DNA of 64,000 bases from Oscarella lobularis (GCF_947507565.1 NC_089185.1:2108001-2172000), one strand, 5' to 3'. Shown: positions 1 to 11,359, counted from the first letter of the stretch. Program-made: numbers and translations. Notes: a model not told the origin generated them from the letters alone.

Positions 1-1497
1 CCATAGACACGGGACAATTTGTGGGTAATGACATTAGAGTTACAATATTGAATAAGGACGGACAGACGGCGACGCCAATAGCAGAGAAAAATATTCTTCT
101 GCGCTCGCCCCTCAGCCCGTTCGACGACACGACCCACAGACTGAAGGAAATCCAGGGCCGACTGGCCCCAACGACCAAAGTGCTCGGCCACGATTGGGAT
201 GAATTTGGCAGTCGAACCGGCGGATCTTTGGCATGTGCGATATTTGGAGATCTTCTCCTCGCGAATTAAGGCGGCTGCTCCATCTTCGACAGCCGAGCGG
301 CGCGATGCTTCCGAGCTCCACGGGTGAGCGAGGGAAATGTCAAGATCGAAGCACTCCCCGGTACCGGAGCCAAAAGCGACGATGTCCGGACGGTTGTCAT
401 TGTTGACATATTCATATCTCGGCTCCATTTTGCAGACAAGGCCCGCATCACGGACGCAGTCGGCCCACCCCGAAACAACGCAGTTGTGAGCCCAAACTGG
501 ACCTGCCCCGAACTTGCAAGTGAGCAAGTGATAGCCGCTCCGGTCGATGTTTGCATTGCATTCGCAAGTGGAGACGCCCGCAGCAAAGGGAGAGGATCAC
601 CCAACCTCAAAGATGCCGCTAAGCGAAAATCGCAAGGTTTCAGTGCGAGCATCCATGAGGTGGGCAAAGCCTCCAACCAACGGCCAGCGAGTTTCCCTTG
701 GCAGGAGCGAAGACGAGAGATGTCGTGGTTGTCCAGCGCTAACGAAAAAACCGCTTTCATGCGAACTTCATCTACTTCGGACTTGAGGCGGTGTTGAAGC
801 TTGTCCTCCGGTGATAGTAGATCGCTGATACATTGAATCGGCGAATCCGAAGCTGAAGAACCCAAAAGCTTCCGGTAGCTGGACAACGCGCATTGTAGGG
901 CAATCGAGACATACGACCCTGGCAGCAAGATAGCATCCGTTTGTAACATGGGGAACCGATCCGGAAGTGATTGCAAGGTATGGCTCCAGCCAGCCAGAAA
1001 GGAGGCATCTACGATAGACGATAGTAATGGGACACCAAACCCCCCCAAACGGATGGGAATGGTCGCCTGTTGCCATTGAGCGAGCGAAAGATGGTTGAGG
1101 ATGAGGGACGACATGAAGGTCGATTTCGTCATATCATCATGCAGTGATGCAGCTCGAGAGAGCAACTCCGATGGAATGGTTCTACCGAGATGGTTCAAAT
1201 TCGTTGCATGACAATGCCGCAGAAGGAGCAACGCGCATTGAGGGTCTTCCAAAACCGAAATCTTGTCGCAAAGCTCTTTCCCTTTTGAAGCCAATTTCAA
1301 ACAACTGTCAGAGACGAAGTCGTCCGAACCAATTGGCGATCCCAAAATTATCGTGCCGTCGGAGCGACAAGGCAGCTGTTGCGATTCCGATGTAAACGTC
1401 GTCTTGCGCGAGAAGATTTCGCACTTGTGATCGGCTACGATAAGGTGAAGGTCGGCAAATGAGGACTTTAGCTGATCAAACGCTTTCAAAGATGACG

Positions 1498-1500
<3 letters not shown>
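1..1500 (-). mobile_element. 5'-truncated RLE-type LINE, copy 1
   Basis: Minus-strand copy of the retrotransposon seen in full at 1663-5117, nearly identical to it over its length. It begins abruptly at 1500, just after a (GA)n tract and inside the reverse-transcriptase region (matching about 3312 of the full copy), so it is a typical 5'-truncated LINE insertion. The reading frame covers the end of the RT/thumb region. A frameshift near 585-600 precedes the CxC...HxxxxC zinc motif and the endonuclease. At the homopolymer that breaks the full copy (2840-2854, 15 C) this copy has 7 C at 1040-1046 and stays in frame. It runs off the left edge, so its 3' end is not seen. Confidence 0.85.

Positions 1501-1540
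<40 letters not shown>
1501..1540. repeat. (GA)20 microsatellite at LINE junction
   Basis: Perfect GA dinucleotide run (TC on the minus strand). It separates the truncated 5' end of LINE copy 1 from the 3' end of the short fragment to its right. Confidence 0.97.
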
Positions 1541-1544
<4 letters not shown>

Positions 1545-1618
1545 TTTAAATATAAAATGCACAAGACAGGCCATAGGCTAGGACAAATGTCAACAGTAGT
1601 AAAGATAGCTAGACTAAC

Positions 1619-1624
<6 letters not shown>
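1541..1624 (-). mobile_element. 84-bp 3'-end fragment of the same LINE family
   Basis: On the minus strand this resembles the last ~85 bp of the full-length copy (1663-1745): a CGTTAGTCTAGCTA-like block, then AAATAAATC running into (TC)n. Both ends abut TC repeats. It is best read as a severely 5'-truncated insertion of the same or a sister family. Confidence 0.65.

Positions 1625-1662
<38 letters not shown>
1625..1662. repeat. (GA)19 microsatellite at LINE 3' end
   Basis: Perfect GA run next to the 3' terminus (…AATAAATC on the minus strand) of the full-length LINE copy. Confidence 0.97.
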
Positions 1663-1666
<4 letters not shown>

Positions 1667-4600
1667 TTAGAAGGACTCATGGAGCATGCTATGCGCGAGG
1701 ACTATAAAGTCAACAACAGTAAAAGTAGCTAAACATACGCGATCAAATTAGCGGACGTGAGCCTGGCGCTCACGATCCGAAACAAGGTTGGGGCGGGAAG
1801 TAGGACCACAGACACGGGACAATTTGTGGGTAATGACATTAGAGTTACAATATTGAATAAGGACGGACAGACGGCGACGCCAATAGCAGAGAAAAATATT
1901 CTTCTGCGCTCGCCCTTCAGCCCGTTCGACGACACGACACACAGACTGAAGGAAATCCAGGGCCGACTGGCCCCAACGACCAAAGTGCTCGGCCACGATT
2001 GGGATGAATTTGGCAGTCGAACCGGCGGATCTTTGGCATGTGCGATATTTGGAGATCTTCTCCTCGCGAATTAAGGCGGCTGCTCCATCTTCGACAGCCG
2101 AGCGGCGCGATGCTTCCGAGCTCCACGGGTGAGCGAGGGAAATGTCAAGATCGAAGCACTCCCCGGTACCGGAGCCAAAAGCAACGATGTCCGGACGGTT
2201 GTCATTGTTGACATATTCATATCTCGGCTCCACTTTGCAGACAAGGCCCGCATCACGGACGCAGTCGGCCCACCCCGAAACGCAATTGTGGGCCCAAACT
2301 GGACCTCCCCCGAACTTGCAAGTGAGCAAGTGATAGCCGCTCCGGTCGATGTTTGCATTGCATTCGCAAGTGAAGACGCCCGCAGCGAAGGGAAGAGGAT
2401 CACCCAACCTCAAAGATGCCGCTAAGCGAAAATCGCAAGGTTTCAGTGCGAGCATCCATGAGGTGGGCAAAGCCTCCAACCAACGGCCAGCGAGTTTCCC
2501 TTGGCAGGAGCGAAGACGAGAGAGGTCGTGGTTGTCCAACGCTAACGAAAAAACCGCTTTACGAACTTCATCTACTTCGGACTTGAGGCGATGTTGAAGC
2601 TTGTCCTCCGGTGATGGTAGATCGCTGATACATTGAATCGGCGAATCCGAAGCTGAAGAACCCAAAAGCTTCCGGTAGCTGGACAACGCGCATTGTAGGG
2701 CGATTGAGACATACGACCCTGGCAGCAAGATAGCATCCGTTTGTAACATGGGGAACCGATCCGGAAGTGATTGCAGGGTATGGCTCCAGCCAGCCAGAAA
2801 GGAGGCATCTACGACAGACGATAATAACGGGACACCAAACCCCCCCCCCCCCCCAAACGGATGGGAAGGGTCGCCTGTTGCCATTGAGCGTGCGAAAGAT
2901 GGTTGAGGATGAGGGACGACAATGTGAAGGTCGATTTCGTCATATCATCATGCAGTGATGCAGCTCGAGAGAGCAACTCCGATGGAATGGTCCTACCGAG
3001 ATGGTTCAAATTCGTTGCATGACAATGCCGCAGAAGGAGCAACGCGCATTGAGGGTCCTCCAAAGCCGAAATCTTGTCGCAAAGCTCTTTCCCTCTTGAA
3101 GCCAATTTCAAACAACTGTCAGAGACGAAGTCTTCCGAACCAATTGGCGATCCCAAAATTATCGTGCCGTCGGAGCGACAAGGCAGCTGTTGCGATTCCG
3201 ATGTAAATGTCGTCTTGCGCGAAAAGATTTCGCACTTGTGATCGGCCACGATAAGGTGAAGGTCGGCAAATGAGGACTTTAGCTGATCAAACGCTTTCAA
3301 AGATGACGATTCAGGACCGATGATGAAAACATCGTCAAGATATGCCAGGACAACGACGTCGGGATGGCTCTGCTGGAGGCGTGAGATTGAGTCATGTATT
3401 CCGACGGCAAACAGAACAGGTCCCAACGGATCACCTTGGTGAACGCCTTCCTCAGATGAAAGAATAATCCGGCCAGAATCCGAGGCAAAAACCAGAGAGC
3501 CGCAATGACCATACATTTGCTGGAAATGCGGAGTTATAGATGGAAAGTGCGACGCCAGGCGATCCGCAACAGCACGGCGACTGATCGAGTTAAAAGCATT
3601 CTTGACGTCAGTTTTCAAGACGACCCAATCAGCGTTCTGGTCGAGAAGAAGCTGGATGTGATGAATTAAAAGCTCCGATCCGCCGGCCGTTGAAACTCCA
3701 TGTTGTATAGGCGAAAAGTAGTCGGAGAAGTGATCCCTCATTCTGAGGCAGATTGCCTTTGCAGCGACGCGGCGGAGTGCCTCTCCAACAGCTATTGGAC
3801 GCACATCACCATTGCTCTTAGGGAGAGCTATGAGGCGCGATGACGACAAAGCCCGGGAGGCAAATTCCGGAGTTCGACCAGCAGCAATGAGCGAGAGAAC
3901 CTCGATAAGGAGATTTCCCGTGACCACACCCGAAAGTAACATTTTCAAATGCTCGAAACGCCACCCCGAGCAACCTGCACTCGAACCACGAGGAGAGCGC
4001 TGGAGCGCATTTACAATGATATCACGAGGCAACTCGACGGAGTCGAAAGAAGCCCTGTCAAAGTTCTCAAATTCGCCATCAGAGGAATAGCTCAGGGGGT
4101 GCTTTGATCTTAGGCGCTGAATTGTATCCTCATTTGCATCTGCGATACCACAGCTTGTCAAAGCGCGGGCGGCGCGAGACAGCTCGCCACAACGGCAGAG
4201 ACGAAGGGCAGCCTTTCTCCTGAGCTGATCGTCGGGGCAGCGGCGAGGGCTTTTCGGGCTGGTGTAATAAATGAGCTCTCCCCAGCGATACGACACGAAA
4301 TCGTTGTACGCCTGACGGACGGATGAACGGCAAGAGCGACGTGAAAGAATCATCCGCGGCAACAAAAACAAAAGTTTCCATGCATTCTCGTCAGACGGGT
4401 CGACGGAGATCTTTTTTAGCGGAATCTCGGCGCAATCGCGATAAACAGCCTGAAACCTTGACGGTATATCTTGGACTGTTGAAGCGACAGGTAGTCCCAA
4501 TATATCGTTGAGAGAAAGCGTAGACACAAAATGCCAAGCGCGATCTTGCGGTGAAAGCGGCGAGATAGATGAAACTGACTGGGTGAAATGGGGATTGTGG

Positions 4601-5117
4601 TGGGAGTTGTCGTCGGTAATTTGATGCGACGTGGACGTGGCGATGGTAACTTGTTGCGAGGCGGGGGTAGCACCAGGCGATGGTATGACCGAATCCACGG
4701 CAACGACAGCCCCCACGGCCGCACTCGCACACGACTGACGCGTGGCATGACATTTCGGAGTGTGGGAAATCAGACGGCTGTACCAATGTAAGCATCGGGG
4801 ACACTGAGAAAGTCGAAATCGCTCAATCCAAGAGCGAGGCCAATCCTCGGCCCGGTGAACCTTCCGAAAGTGATCGAACAATCTCCCCGAGTTACTTTTG
4901 AAGCCGCAGCCAGCAGCGACGCACAAAATATCGTCTCCCGACTGCCCCGACATGAGAAAGCAAATCTTTCACCAAAGTGCGCCGAGAAAACAGCGCCGGC
5001 GACGAGCAGGTGAGAGTTAGACACCTCTTGCGGCAAAGCCGATCACGCCGAGAACGAGTTTTCGCTGAGAAACGACTCTTTTCACGGAGAGAAATTTGAA
5101 CCAACCGCTATATCCGG
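1663..5117 (-). mobile_element. Full-length RLE-type LINE inserted in (TC)n
   Basis: About 3.45 kb, minus strand. The 5' end lies against a TC repeat (5117-5136) and the 3' end (AATAAATC) runs into the (TC)19 at 1625-1662. There is a ~160-bp 5' leader, one long ORF (4953 to 1748) and a ~85-bp 3' UTR. Zinc fingers, RT and then a C-terminal restriction-like endonuclease is the plan of R2/NeSL/HERO-type elements, many of which are site-specific. The position between TC repeats at both ends suggests microsatellite targeting. Confidence 0.85.
1748..4953 (-). pseudogene. RLE-LINE polyprotein (Zn finger-RT-endonuclease), frameshifted
   Basis: ATG at 4953. Residues ~11-33 form a C2H2-like finger, and ~51-69 (CPRC...HTPKCH) a second cysteine/histidine cluster. 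RT runs from about 320 to 560: the first catalytic Asp is in LKTDVKNAF (~449) and the active-site box is AYLDD (~537-541). After the thumb come a CEC...HLLTC zinc knuckle and a PD-D/ExK-like RLE signature (NDNRPDIV...FDLDIS) near the C terminus. A run of 15 C at 2840-2854 (7 in copy 1) shifts the frame, so the protein is split at about residue 705 and the RLE half is read in another frame down to 1748. Single-ORF RLE LINEs normally nick a specific target and prime cDNA synthesis there. This copy should be inactive unless the homopolymer length is an assembly error. Confidence 0.88.
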
Positions 5118-5136
5118 GAGAGAGAGAGAGAGAGAG
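5117..5136. repeat. (GA)n microsatellite at LINE 5' end
   Basis: Short GA run directly upstream (minus-strand sense) of the full-length LINE. It is presumably the left half of the target microsatellite. Confidence 0.85.
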
Positions 5137-5335
5137 ATGTTTACAAAATATAATGTTGGCTAACCCGTGTGCGATACAGAAAAGTTGATCGCGCAAGAGT
5201 CGCCATATTGCTTGCACCGCTCACGTGAAAAGGTCCCGAAACGGTCGGAAGGCCTGAGGATGACGTTACATATAGACTGTCGGCTGCCTCAGAATGGAAC
5301 GCCAAAGGGGACAAAAGTATAAATAAAGAAGCACC

Positions 5336-5652
5336 GACATATATATATAAAGTGGAACATATATAAAAATATACAGTATATGTAAGGAAAGCGTCTCATA
5401 TATATTTAGTTGCCTACGTATATATATATAAAGTGAGATATTCATATATAAAGTGTGAGAGACTCATATATATATATAAGTCAACGGTCGCATATATATA
5501 AAGTCTGAGGGTCTCATATATATAAAAGTCAACGGTCGTATGTATATATATATATATATATAAAGTATGTATAAAAAAGTCTGAGGGACTTATACATGTA
5601 TATATATATAAAGTCAACGGTCGTATATATATATAAGTCAGAGGGACTCATA
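5336..5652. repeat. AT-rich tandem repeat (TATATAAAGTCAACGGTCG-like)
   Basis: Degenerate tandem array of TATATATAAAGT units alternating with CAACGGTCG or CTGAGGGACT blocks. It has no coding content; the tyrosine/isoleucine-rich ORFs through it are an artefact of the repeat. Confidence 0.85.
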
Positions 5653-5654
5653 TA

Positions 5655-6370
5655 CAGTACCGGTCAAAAGTATTAGGCCACCCTCTATAAAATCGATATT
5701 TAGTATTCTTCCAAACGCTCTTTGCTTATAGCGCTAAAACGGCTAATAATAACAACCAACGAGTTAGTTCTACTTTTCAGAGTTAATATCGCGTGTGACC
5801 GCCTTTGGCTTTAACAACGGCAGCAACTCTTTCGGGCATGTTGCCAACAAGCCGGTTTGTGACGTCTACCGATATCTGTCCCCAAGCCTGATAAACCGCT
5901 TCTTCTAACTCTCTGACGTTTTTTTGGTGAAAAGCTACTTAGTTTCGCTTTTAATATCCGCCACAAATTTTCGATGGGGTTTTGGTCGGGCGACTGGGCT
6001 GGCCATGGCATGAGATCAACAGCTGATCTGTGGATCATTGCGAAGGTTGATGTAGCTGTGTGGCAGGGAGCGCCGTCCTGCTGAAAAGTAAAGATTTGGC
6101 CGATGAGTTTTCTGCCATCTGGCTGTAGATATTCGCGCAGGAGGGCTTGGTACCGTTCGGCGTTGAGTCTATCGGTGATAACTTTGATAGACCCAACGCC
6201 AGAGGCGGCCATTGTTCCCCAAATCATGATCTTCCCACCCCAAATTTGACGGTCGGAACCACGCAGTCCGACAAAAATCGCTCCCCTGGTCGCCTTCTGA
6301 CAAACTGTCATAATCATAAATTTTGTTTTTTTTCTTAGCCAAATAATCCCCGTTGGAAAGATTTTGGACG
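5655..6370 (-). pseudogene. Tc1-like transposase remnant with one TIR
   Basis: The left end starts CAGTACCGGTCAAAAGTATT, a typical Tc1-type terminal repeat. The minus-strand frame (6317 to 5811, extendable to ~6370) contains GKIMIWGTM, the second catalytic Asp in FQQDGAPCHTA, and the Glu in SPDQNPIENLW. The DNA-binding N terminus, the first catalytic Asp region and the right TIR are missing. The sequence after the Glu is frameshifted near 5930 (poly-T). This is a dead Tc1/mariner copy. Confidence 0.85.
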
Positions 6371-6743
6371 AATTTATAGAATTGCTGTTCGTATCTTATA
6401 TATAAACTGTATTGCGGCCGTCACTCATGATTCGAAATCTTTTGTCTCCTAATCGGAACTTCGAGTAGTATTGGCCTAGTATGAAGAATGGGATCGCCAA
6501 CTCGACGACGAAATTTGGCGACAGCCCAGCAGACACTGTTTAAGACGCCGCGTGTAGTGACTCCAGATAGCGTGCGTTGGATGTGATGCCCTCCCCATTA
6601 TATATGTGAGTGCATGTCAGAGAAAAGATCAGTCTCCGATTGGTGAACCCCTGGTCAGCTAATGGTATCCTAACCTGCGTGTCCACTGCCGCGGTGTTGT
6701 GCGTAAAGATAGTGTGTGTATGAGAACCCCGGTGCGTAACAAG

Positions 6744-6760
6744 TGGTGGAGAATCCGGGT
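6744..6760 (+). other. Putative LTR-retrotransposon primer-binding site
   Basis: TGGTGGAGAATCCGGGT starts with TGG and resembles the complement of a tRNA-Ala 3' end (TGGTGGAGATGCCGGGG; 13 of 17 bases). It lies two bases after a possible LTR end (…GCGTAACA) and 500 bp before a gag ORF. A TATATAAAC promoter-like box near 6400 would fit in the LTR. No second LTR is seen, so the LTR boundaries are not defined. Confidence 0.45.
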
Positions 6761-7245
6761 AAAGGCATACAGCTCGAGGCCTGGTACCATCTCAACATGC
6801 CTTAGAAAAAGAGTGTGCGCACCGGTACCGGAGTGAAAGTAAAAATCCCGTCGGGACGTCTGGTCGACGAAATATCCCTTCGGGACGTCTGGCCAACGTC
6901 GTACGTGCCGGGATCGCTCGAATGACTGAGGACGGCCCGTGTCGAGGACACCGTAGCGGATCCGGTGGGAGTTCGATCCTCCCTATATGGCAGTCAGAGT
7001 AGAAGACCCTCCACTATCAGAGGGTGTGTGAAAAGAATTTGTTTGTCCGACTCTGGGCAGGTGCTAAAAGCTGTCTACGTGGGGTTCACACGCGAATGGG
7101 AGAAGCTGTGTCTGGTAGGCGGAGACCGAAGACAAAGGGGACCAGATAAGATGGACGTCTTTGTGGTCTAGAGAGTCCATAACACGCGTCTGCCTAAGGC
7201 ACTAGGTTCATTCGAGGACGAGAAGTTACTTGAGAAGGACGACTT

Positions 7246-7292
7246 ATGAGGCAAAGGAGACAACGGTCTGCAGCCATCCCGCCGCCTGGGGG

Positions 7293-7325
<33 letters not shown>

Positions 7326-8280
7326 ACAACAGCCACCACCACCGCCACAGCCACAGCCACAGCAGCAGCCACAGCAGCAACAACAGCTACTCCCGCAACC
7401 AGCACGACCCTCGGCTATACATCGGGAGATTAAAACGTTCTACGGAGGCGCCGCTGACGAGGTAGAATTGTGGTTTTTGCATCTAGAACATTTAGCGGCA
7501 CTCCTGCGATGGGATAAAAAGACGAAACTACGTGAGGCCATTGCAGCGTTGGGCTCCGGAGTGAGGCGCGAATACGCGGCGTTTGAGGCAATAACGCGAC
7601 CAGCACGCGTCGGTTGGGCGGAGTTCGAGCGACACATGAGGACGACTTACGGACCGAAGCGACCCGTCAGCTTCTGGACAAAACGTATGATGAACATCAA
7701 GCAGGCGGCGCAAGAGGTTACTCGCTTCCGACTCATGTCGACGAGTCTCGTTCAAGCCGAACAAGTTCCAGCAAACGACGGGCATGTTTCTCAGCGCATG
7801 CTGGTTGTGTGGTTCAAGCATGGAATGCGAGCGGAGTTTCAACCCGACACGATACGCGAGGATCCAATTACCCTAACCGATGCGTACCGGGCCGAGGCCA
7901 TCTGGAGAGCCGTTCTCAAGAGACAGCACCCGCTGGGGGAGGTTTACGTCTCCCATCCCACAGCGATAGCCAAGAACGACGGGAGACCAGAAGGACGGAT
8001 GAAGAGACTAATCAACCTGGAATGGCGGCGCAGCTCAAGCAACTCGCTGCCGAAGTACAGCGACTTTCCCAAATCGTACAGGAAAGCAAGCGACTGTCTT
8101 TGGCAACGAGGGAAGTGCAGCAAAGTCTTTCGAAGAGGTGGCGACGTGATGACACCCCTTTTCAATGGCAACGCCCTACGGAACTGTCGGGCTTACTTCC
8201 CAGGGAATTGCAGAAACTGTGGGCGATGGGACCACAAACCCTCGCCAAAACAATCCGGCCTGGAGTTAATGCCGTGTAGG
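7246..8280 (+). pseudogene. gag: Ty3-type Gag remnant with polyglutamine N terminus
   Basis: ATG at 7246, then a poly-Gln/Pro stretch (codons from ~7296 to 7395). A retrotransposon-Gag capsid-like region follows (FYGGAADEVELWFLHLEHLA through AYRAEAIWRAV, ~7440-7915). The natural protein appears to change frame at about 7990 into a coiled-coil segment (QLAAEVQRLSQIVQ) and back at about 8200 into a zinc-knuckle remnant, CRNCGRWDHKP, which lacks its last Cys. These paired frameshifts show decay. No protease, RT or integrase follows, so pol was lost, probably replaced by the pogo remnant downstream. Confidence 0.75.
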
Positions 8281-8390
8281 CTAAGAATGACAATCCTTTT
8301 GCTGAATTTGGCCGCTCTTACTTACCAACGTATCCCGTGCTCAAGCTTCAGTTTTGGCAACAGGCCCTTCTCCGTTTTTCATTTCTTGCT

Positions 8391-9643
8391 TTATGCTCTT
8401 GCCCTCTTCCACTCGCTAGTGTTATTCATATCCATGCTCCGGAAAGCTGCCAACGAATGCTTTCCACCTGGCGTCTTTACGACCTCCAGTACGCGAGCAA
8501 AAGCTTTTGAGCACAGACATGGTGTTCTGCGATATGTGGCAGCGAAATGAGTCCCAGACGAGGAGTCTTGGACCGAATGACACAGAGCCAATAACGCGGC
8601 GCAAAAAGTCTTCGGTGAGGAAATTGTCCATCGAAACTTTTCCCGCCCATGACAAAAAAAGACTTTCAAATAACTTTTTGGCAATTGCTGAAATACGTCT
8701 CTTGCGATTGATGAGTACATACTGTTTGCACTTACTGCCATGCGCCTCCGCGCAGAGCATCACTGTAATGCGCACCTTTTCGTGCCCAAGCGTCGGAAAC
8801 CTGACATCTTTGGCACCACTTGTCTCAATGCATCTATTTGCCGATACGCTCGAGCCAGACGGACGTTTCGTCACAATAAAAGATGTTTCCTCATTCGTAT
8901 TTCATTTCCTCGCGCAGCTTTCTTACAAACATGATAAAGCTGACAATTTTTTCAATCGAGTCAGAAGGAGGACGCTGGCAGGTTGTCGCAGTGGCACGCA
9001 AAGTCAAATTTGGAGGGTGTATGTCACCCCTGATCGATCGTGACATAAACCGAAAACGCGTCCTTGATAGCAGACGCATGATCCGAAAATTTGAACGATC
9101 TTTTCCATCGATGCGAAAATGTTTTCGAGCAGATTCGGCAAAGAAAAGCAAGGGATTTGCGGTGGTAGTCCAATGCAGACATTTAAATCTGAACGCGTGC
9201 AAGAAGAAAACCCGTATGTGGAGGCATTCGTGGTGCAGAGCTTGATCTCTGGTGGAGCGGGCTATAAAATGAGGGGGATCCTTCTTGATCCTTCTTGATC
9301 CTTCTTGAGCTTCGGCGGCCGAAGGGTAGCGGCGGCGGATGGGGAAGCGTCGACGTCGTCTGGCTTGAAAAAAGGAATCGCTTCCGGCTTCATTTCGTTC
9401 CTCGCTGCTTTCACGCACATCATGACCACCTAATGACGACTTAGTATTTAATTTTCTAAGGTCTTTCTCACTTACCAGGACCCATGTCGGCTGCTTTAGC
9501 CCGATCCTCACATTTTCTTTCGCAGCTTCTAATATAATGCCACGGTTGCCTTTTTTCCTCACCTTTGCGTCATCGATTGCCGAGATATATCTGAAGAAAG
9601 CCTCGAGCTCCGTCTTCTGCAAATCAAAAACGTTGATGCTCAT
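8391..9643 (-). pseudogene. pogo/Tigger-type transposase remnant
   Basis: Minus-strand pieces in shifting frames. The first catalytic motif IFYCDETSVWLE lies at about 8850-8890. A frame change follows, then GAKDVRFPTLGHEKVRITVM and the second catalytic Asp in LLVWDSFRCH (~8480-8530). This order (DET, then GHEK, then WDSFR) is characteristic of the DDE_1 superfamily (pogo/Tigger/CENP-B-like). The 9643-8891 frame upstream has a short basic N-terminal stretch but no clear CENP-B helix-turn-helix. The third acidic residue and both TIRs are not recognisable. Confidence 0.7.
9278..9307. repeat. 11-bp tandem repeat GATCCTTCTTG x ~3
   Basis: Three direct copies, the last imperfect, within the pogo remnant. 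Confidence 0.85.
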
Positions 9644-10200
9644 TGCTCGACCTCTGGCTTCTTTTTCTTCTTAAAATGTAGGCTTTTTGCCAACGTTGGT
9701 GTCAGCGAGAATTGTAGGAGAACTAGCGAACGGCTGCAATAATGGTCAGAGTTTCGATAGGAGTTCCGGCGCTATCGATAGTTTAGCTGTGCGATTGCAG
9801 GTAGTCTATTGGCTAAAGAGTGTGTCTGTACAGCAGTACAAAAAAGGAACCAAAATCGCTGTTTTCGTTACAAAACGGTGAGCTTTTTAGTCGAAACAGA
9901 AGAGCGGCATCCGGAAAATGTCTACGGCACATTTTCACTGTTCGATGCTACTGCGATTCCGGCGTGCGGTTTGGTGTACAATGCGTTTTAACCTGTTCTT
10001 CCTGGGAGCAATTCTTTCCGATGTTCTCTTTTCTTAATGTACCTGAAGAACGCCTTTAAAGATTGAACGTATCATCCGTCAACTAATCGAGGAAAGAAAT
10101 CTCAGTGAAAGAAAATTTTTGTCGTGTTGTAATACCAGCTAGGCATAGGATTTGACTTTCCCGATGTTACGTTATGGGCTGCCCAACACATTTGAACAAT
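9644..10200. other. No recognisable feature
   Basis: Short ORFs only. It may contain upstream exons of the small coiled-coil gene that follows, but no convincing start or splice pair was found. Confidence 0.4.
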
Positions 10201-10403
10201 ATGCACAGCAATACGGAGCGTCGTGGCAAAGCGGTAATGGCGAAGATCAATACGGAGCGTCGTGACGAAGCGGCGGAGAATACGTTGGCGAATCGTCGCG
10301 CCGAAGCCACGAAAATCGATTAACAGTTGGCGATTCGACGAAGCGGCGGAGATCAAGGAAAGCCGTCAACTTAGAGCGGATATGGAGTCGGCGTCGCTGG
10401 AGG

Positions 10404-10974
10404 TAGCCTCGGAGTCCCAGCCCTTTTCTCGCGTGCTTTAGGGTGGGCGTGCCGGGCGCGAGAAGGTCTGGGCACGCTTCTCATGTAGGCCTGTCCCTTT
10501 GATCTCAAATTTGATTACGTTGCGCCTGTCTCTCACCACCGAAGCTCGACTTCTACAGAGTGTGCGGGGATTTGTATCGATCTTCGATCGATCGGTAGTC
10601 CGATCGATCTCCATCGATCGGTGTCCCGATCGATATCGATCTTCGATTCATCGTTAGTCCGATCGATCTTTGATCGATCGATCGGTAGTCCGATCAATCA
10701 CCATCGATCGTTGTCCCGATCGATATCGATCGAAGATCGATCGGTAGATAGATCTCCATCGATCGGTAGACTACGGGACGGTATGAAACCCGGATGGCCG
10801 TAATTCGTCTTTGTACTCGCCGCTGATAGGGCACCCCCCGAATCGGGTTCTCGTTCTCTTATTGGTCAATTAAGATCAAAGGAACAGGCCTACATGAGAA
10901 GCGTGCCCAGACCTTCTCTTGCGCCCGGCACGCCCACCCTAAAGCACGAGAGAAGGTCTGGGACTCCGAGGCTA
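10404..10974. mobile_element. Non-autonomous MULE-like element with long TIRs
   Basis: 571 bp flanked by perfect 9-bp duplications CGCTGGAGG (10395-10403 and 10975-10983). The ends are inverted repeats of about 100 bp beginning TAGCCTCGGAGTCCCAG. They run through the GGGTGGGCGTGCCGGGCGC and CTCATGTAGGCCTG blocks (10404-~10510 against ~10865-10974). There is no transposase. A 9-bp target duplication with long TIRs is the hallmark of Mutator-like elements. The core is a GATCGAT-rich array. Confidence 0.85.
10575..10770. repeat. ATCGATCGGTAGTCCGATCG repeat array
   Basis: Degenerate ~20-30 bp direct and palindromic units built from GATCGAT and CGGTAGTCCGAT, forming the core of the MULE-like element. 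Confidence 0.8.
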
Positions 10975-11359
10975 CGCTGGAGGTAGCAATGGTGATTTCA
11001 TGTTTTCCTATGAATTGTTGTATAAATTTTTTGTCTCATTCATAGATGCAATTAGCGGCGGAAAAAGCTAAGCGACGCGCTTCCGATTGAAAGGCGATGA
11101 AGAAATTTGTAACATCATGTCATTTTTGTGAATTCTTGGAGGGATTAGTTCACTTTATAGAATCAAGTCGCTCTCATTATCAACGATTCGTCGATGAACG
11201 AAGAATCTTGTGAAACTACAAACAACTAACCTTATTTTGGAATCAGGAATACCTTTAGGAGCAACAGCAAACTTAAAAAACCGCAAGCAAGATCGATGAA
11301 AGTAATACATTTTTTGACTTTCATCTTCCTAAGTCGAATCGTTATTGCCTTATTTTGTC

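Larger units (their letters stand above)
10201..11090 (+). pseudogene. Small coiled-coil gene disrupted by a MULE-like insertion
   Basis: The frame from ATG 10201 reads a charged, helical sequence (NTERRGKAVMAKINTERRDEA). After an interruption near 10318-10325 it continues in another frame as DEAAEIKESRQLRADMESAS up to the insertion at 10404. Beyond the element the exon resumes (LEVAM), reaches a GT donor at 10992 and an AG acceptor at 11045, and ends in frame as MQLAAEKAKRRASD then TGA (11088-11090). The intron is 54 bp. The Ala/Glu/Arg-rich composition predicts a coiled coil. I do not recognise the family, and upstream exons may exist. The insertion inside a coding exon should inactivate this allele. 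Confidence 0.45.

Noticed and set aside
5414-5617. Tyr/Ile-rich ORF
   Set aside because: Direct translation of the TATATA repeat array.
6905-6990. tRNA-like segment (GGGAGTTCGATCCTCCC T-arm and a CTCGAATGACTGAG D-arm-like part)
   Set aside because: Acceptor arms pair poorly and no clear 7-base anticodon loop is visible; more likely chance or a decayed tRNA-derived stretch in the LTR leader.
7168-7383. Leu/Trp-rich minus-strand ORF
   Set aside because: Antisense of the gag CAG/CAA polyglutamine tract.
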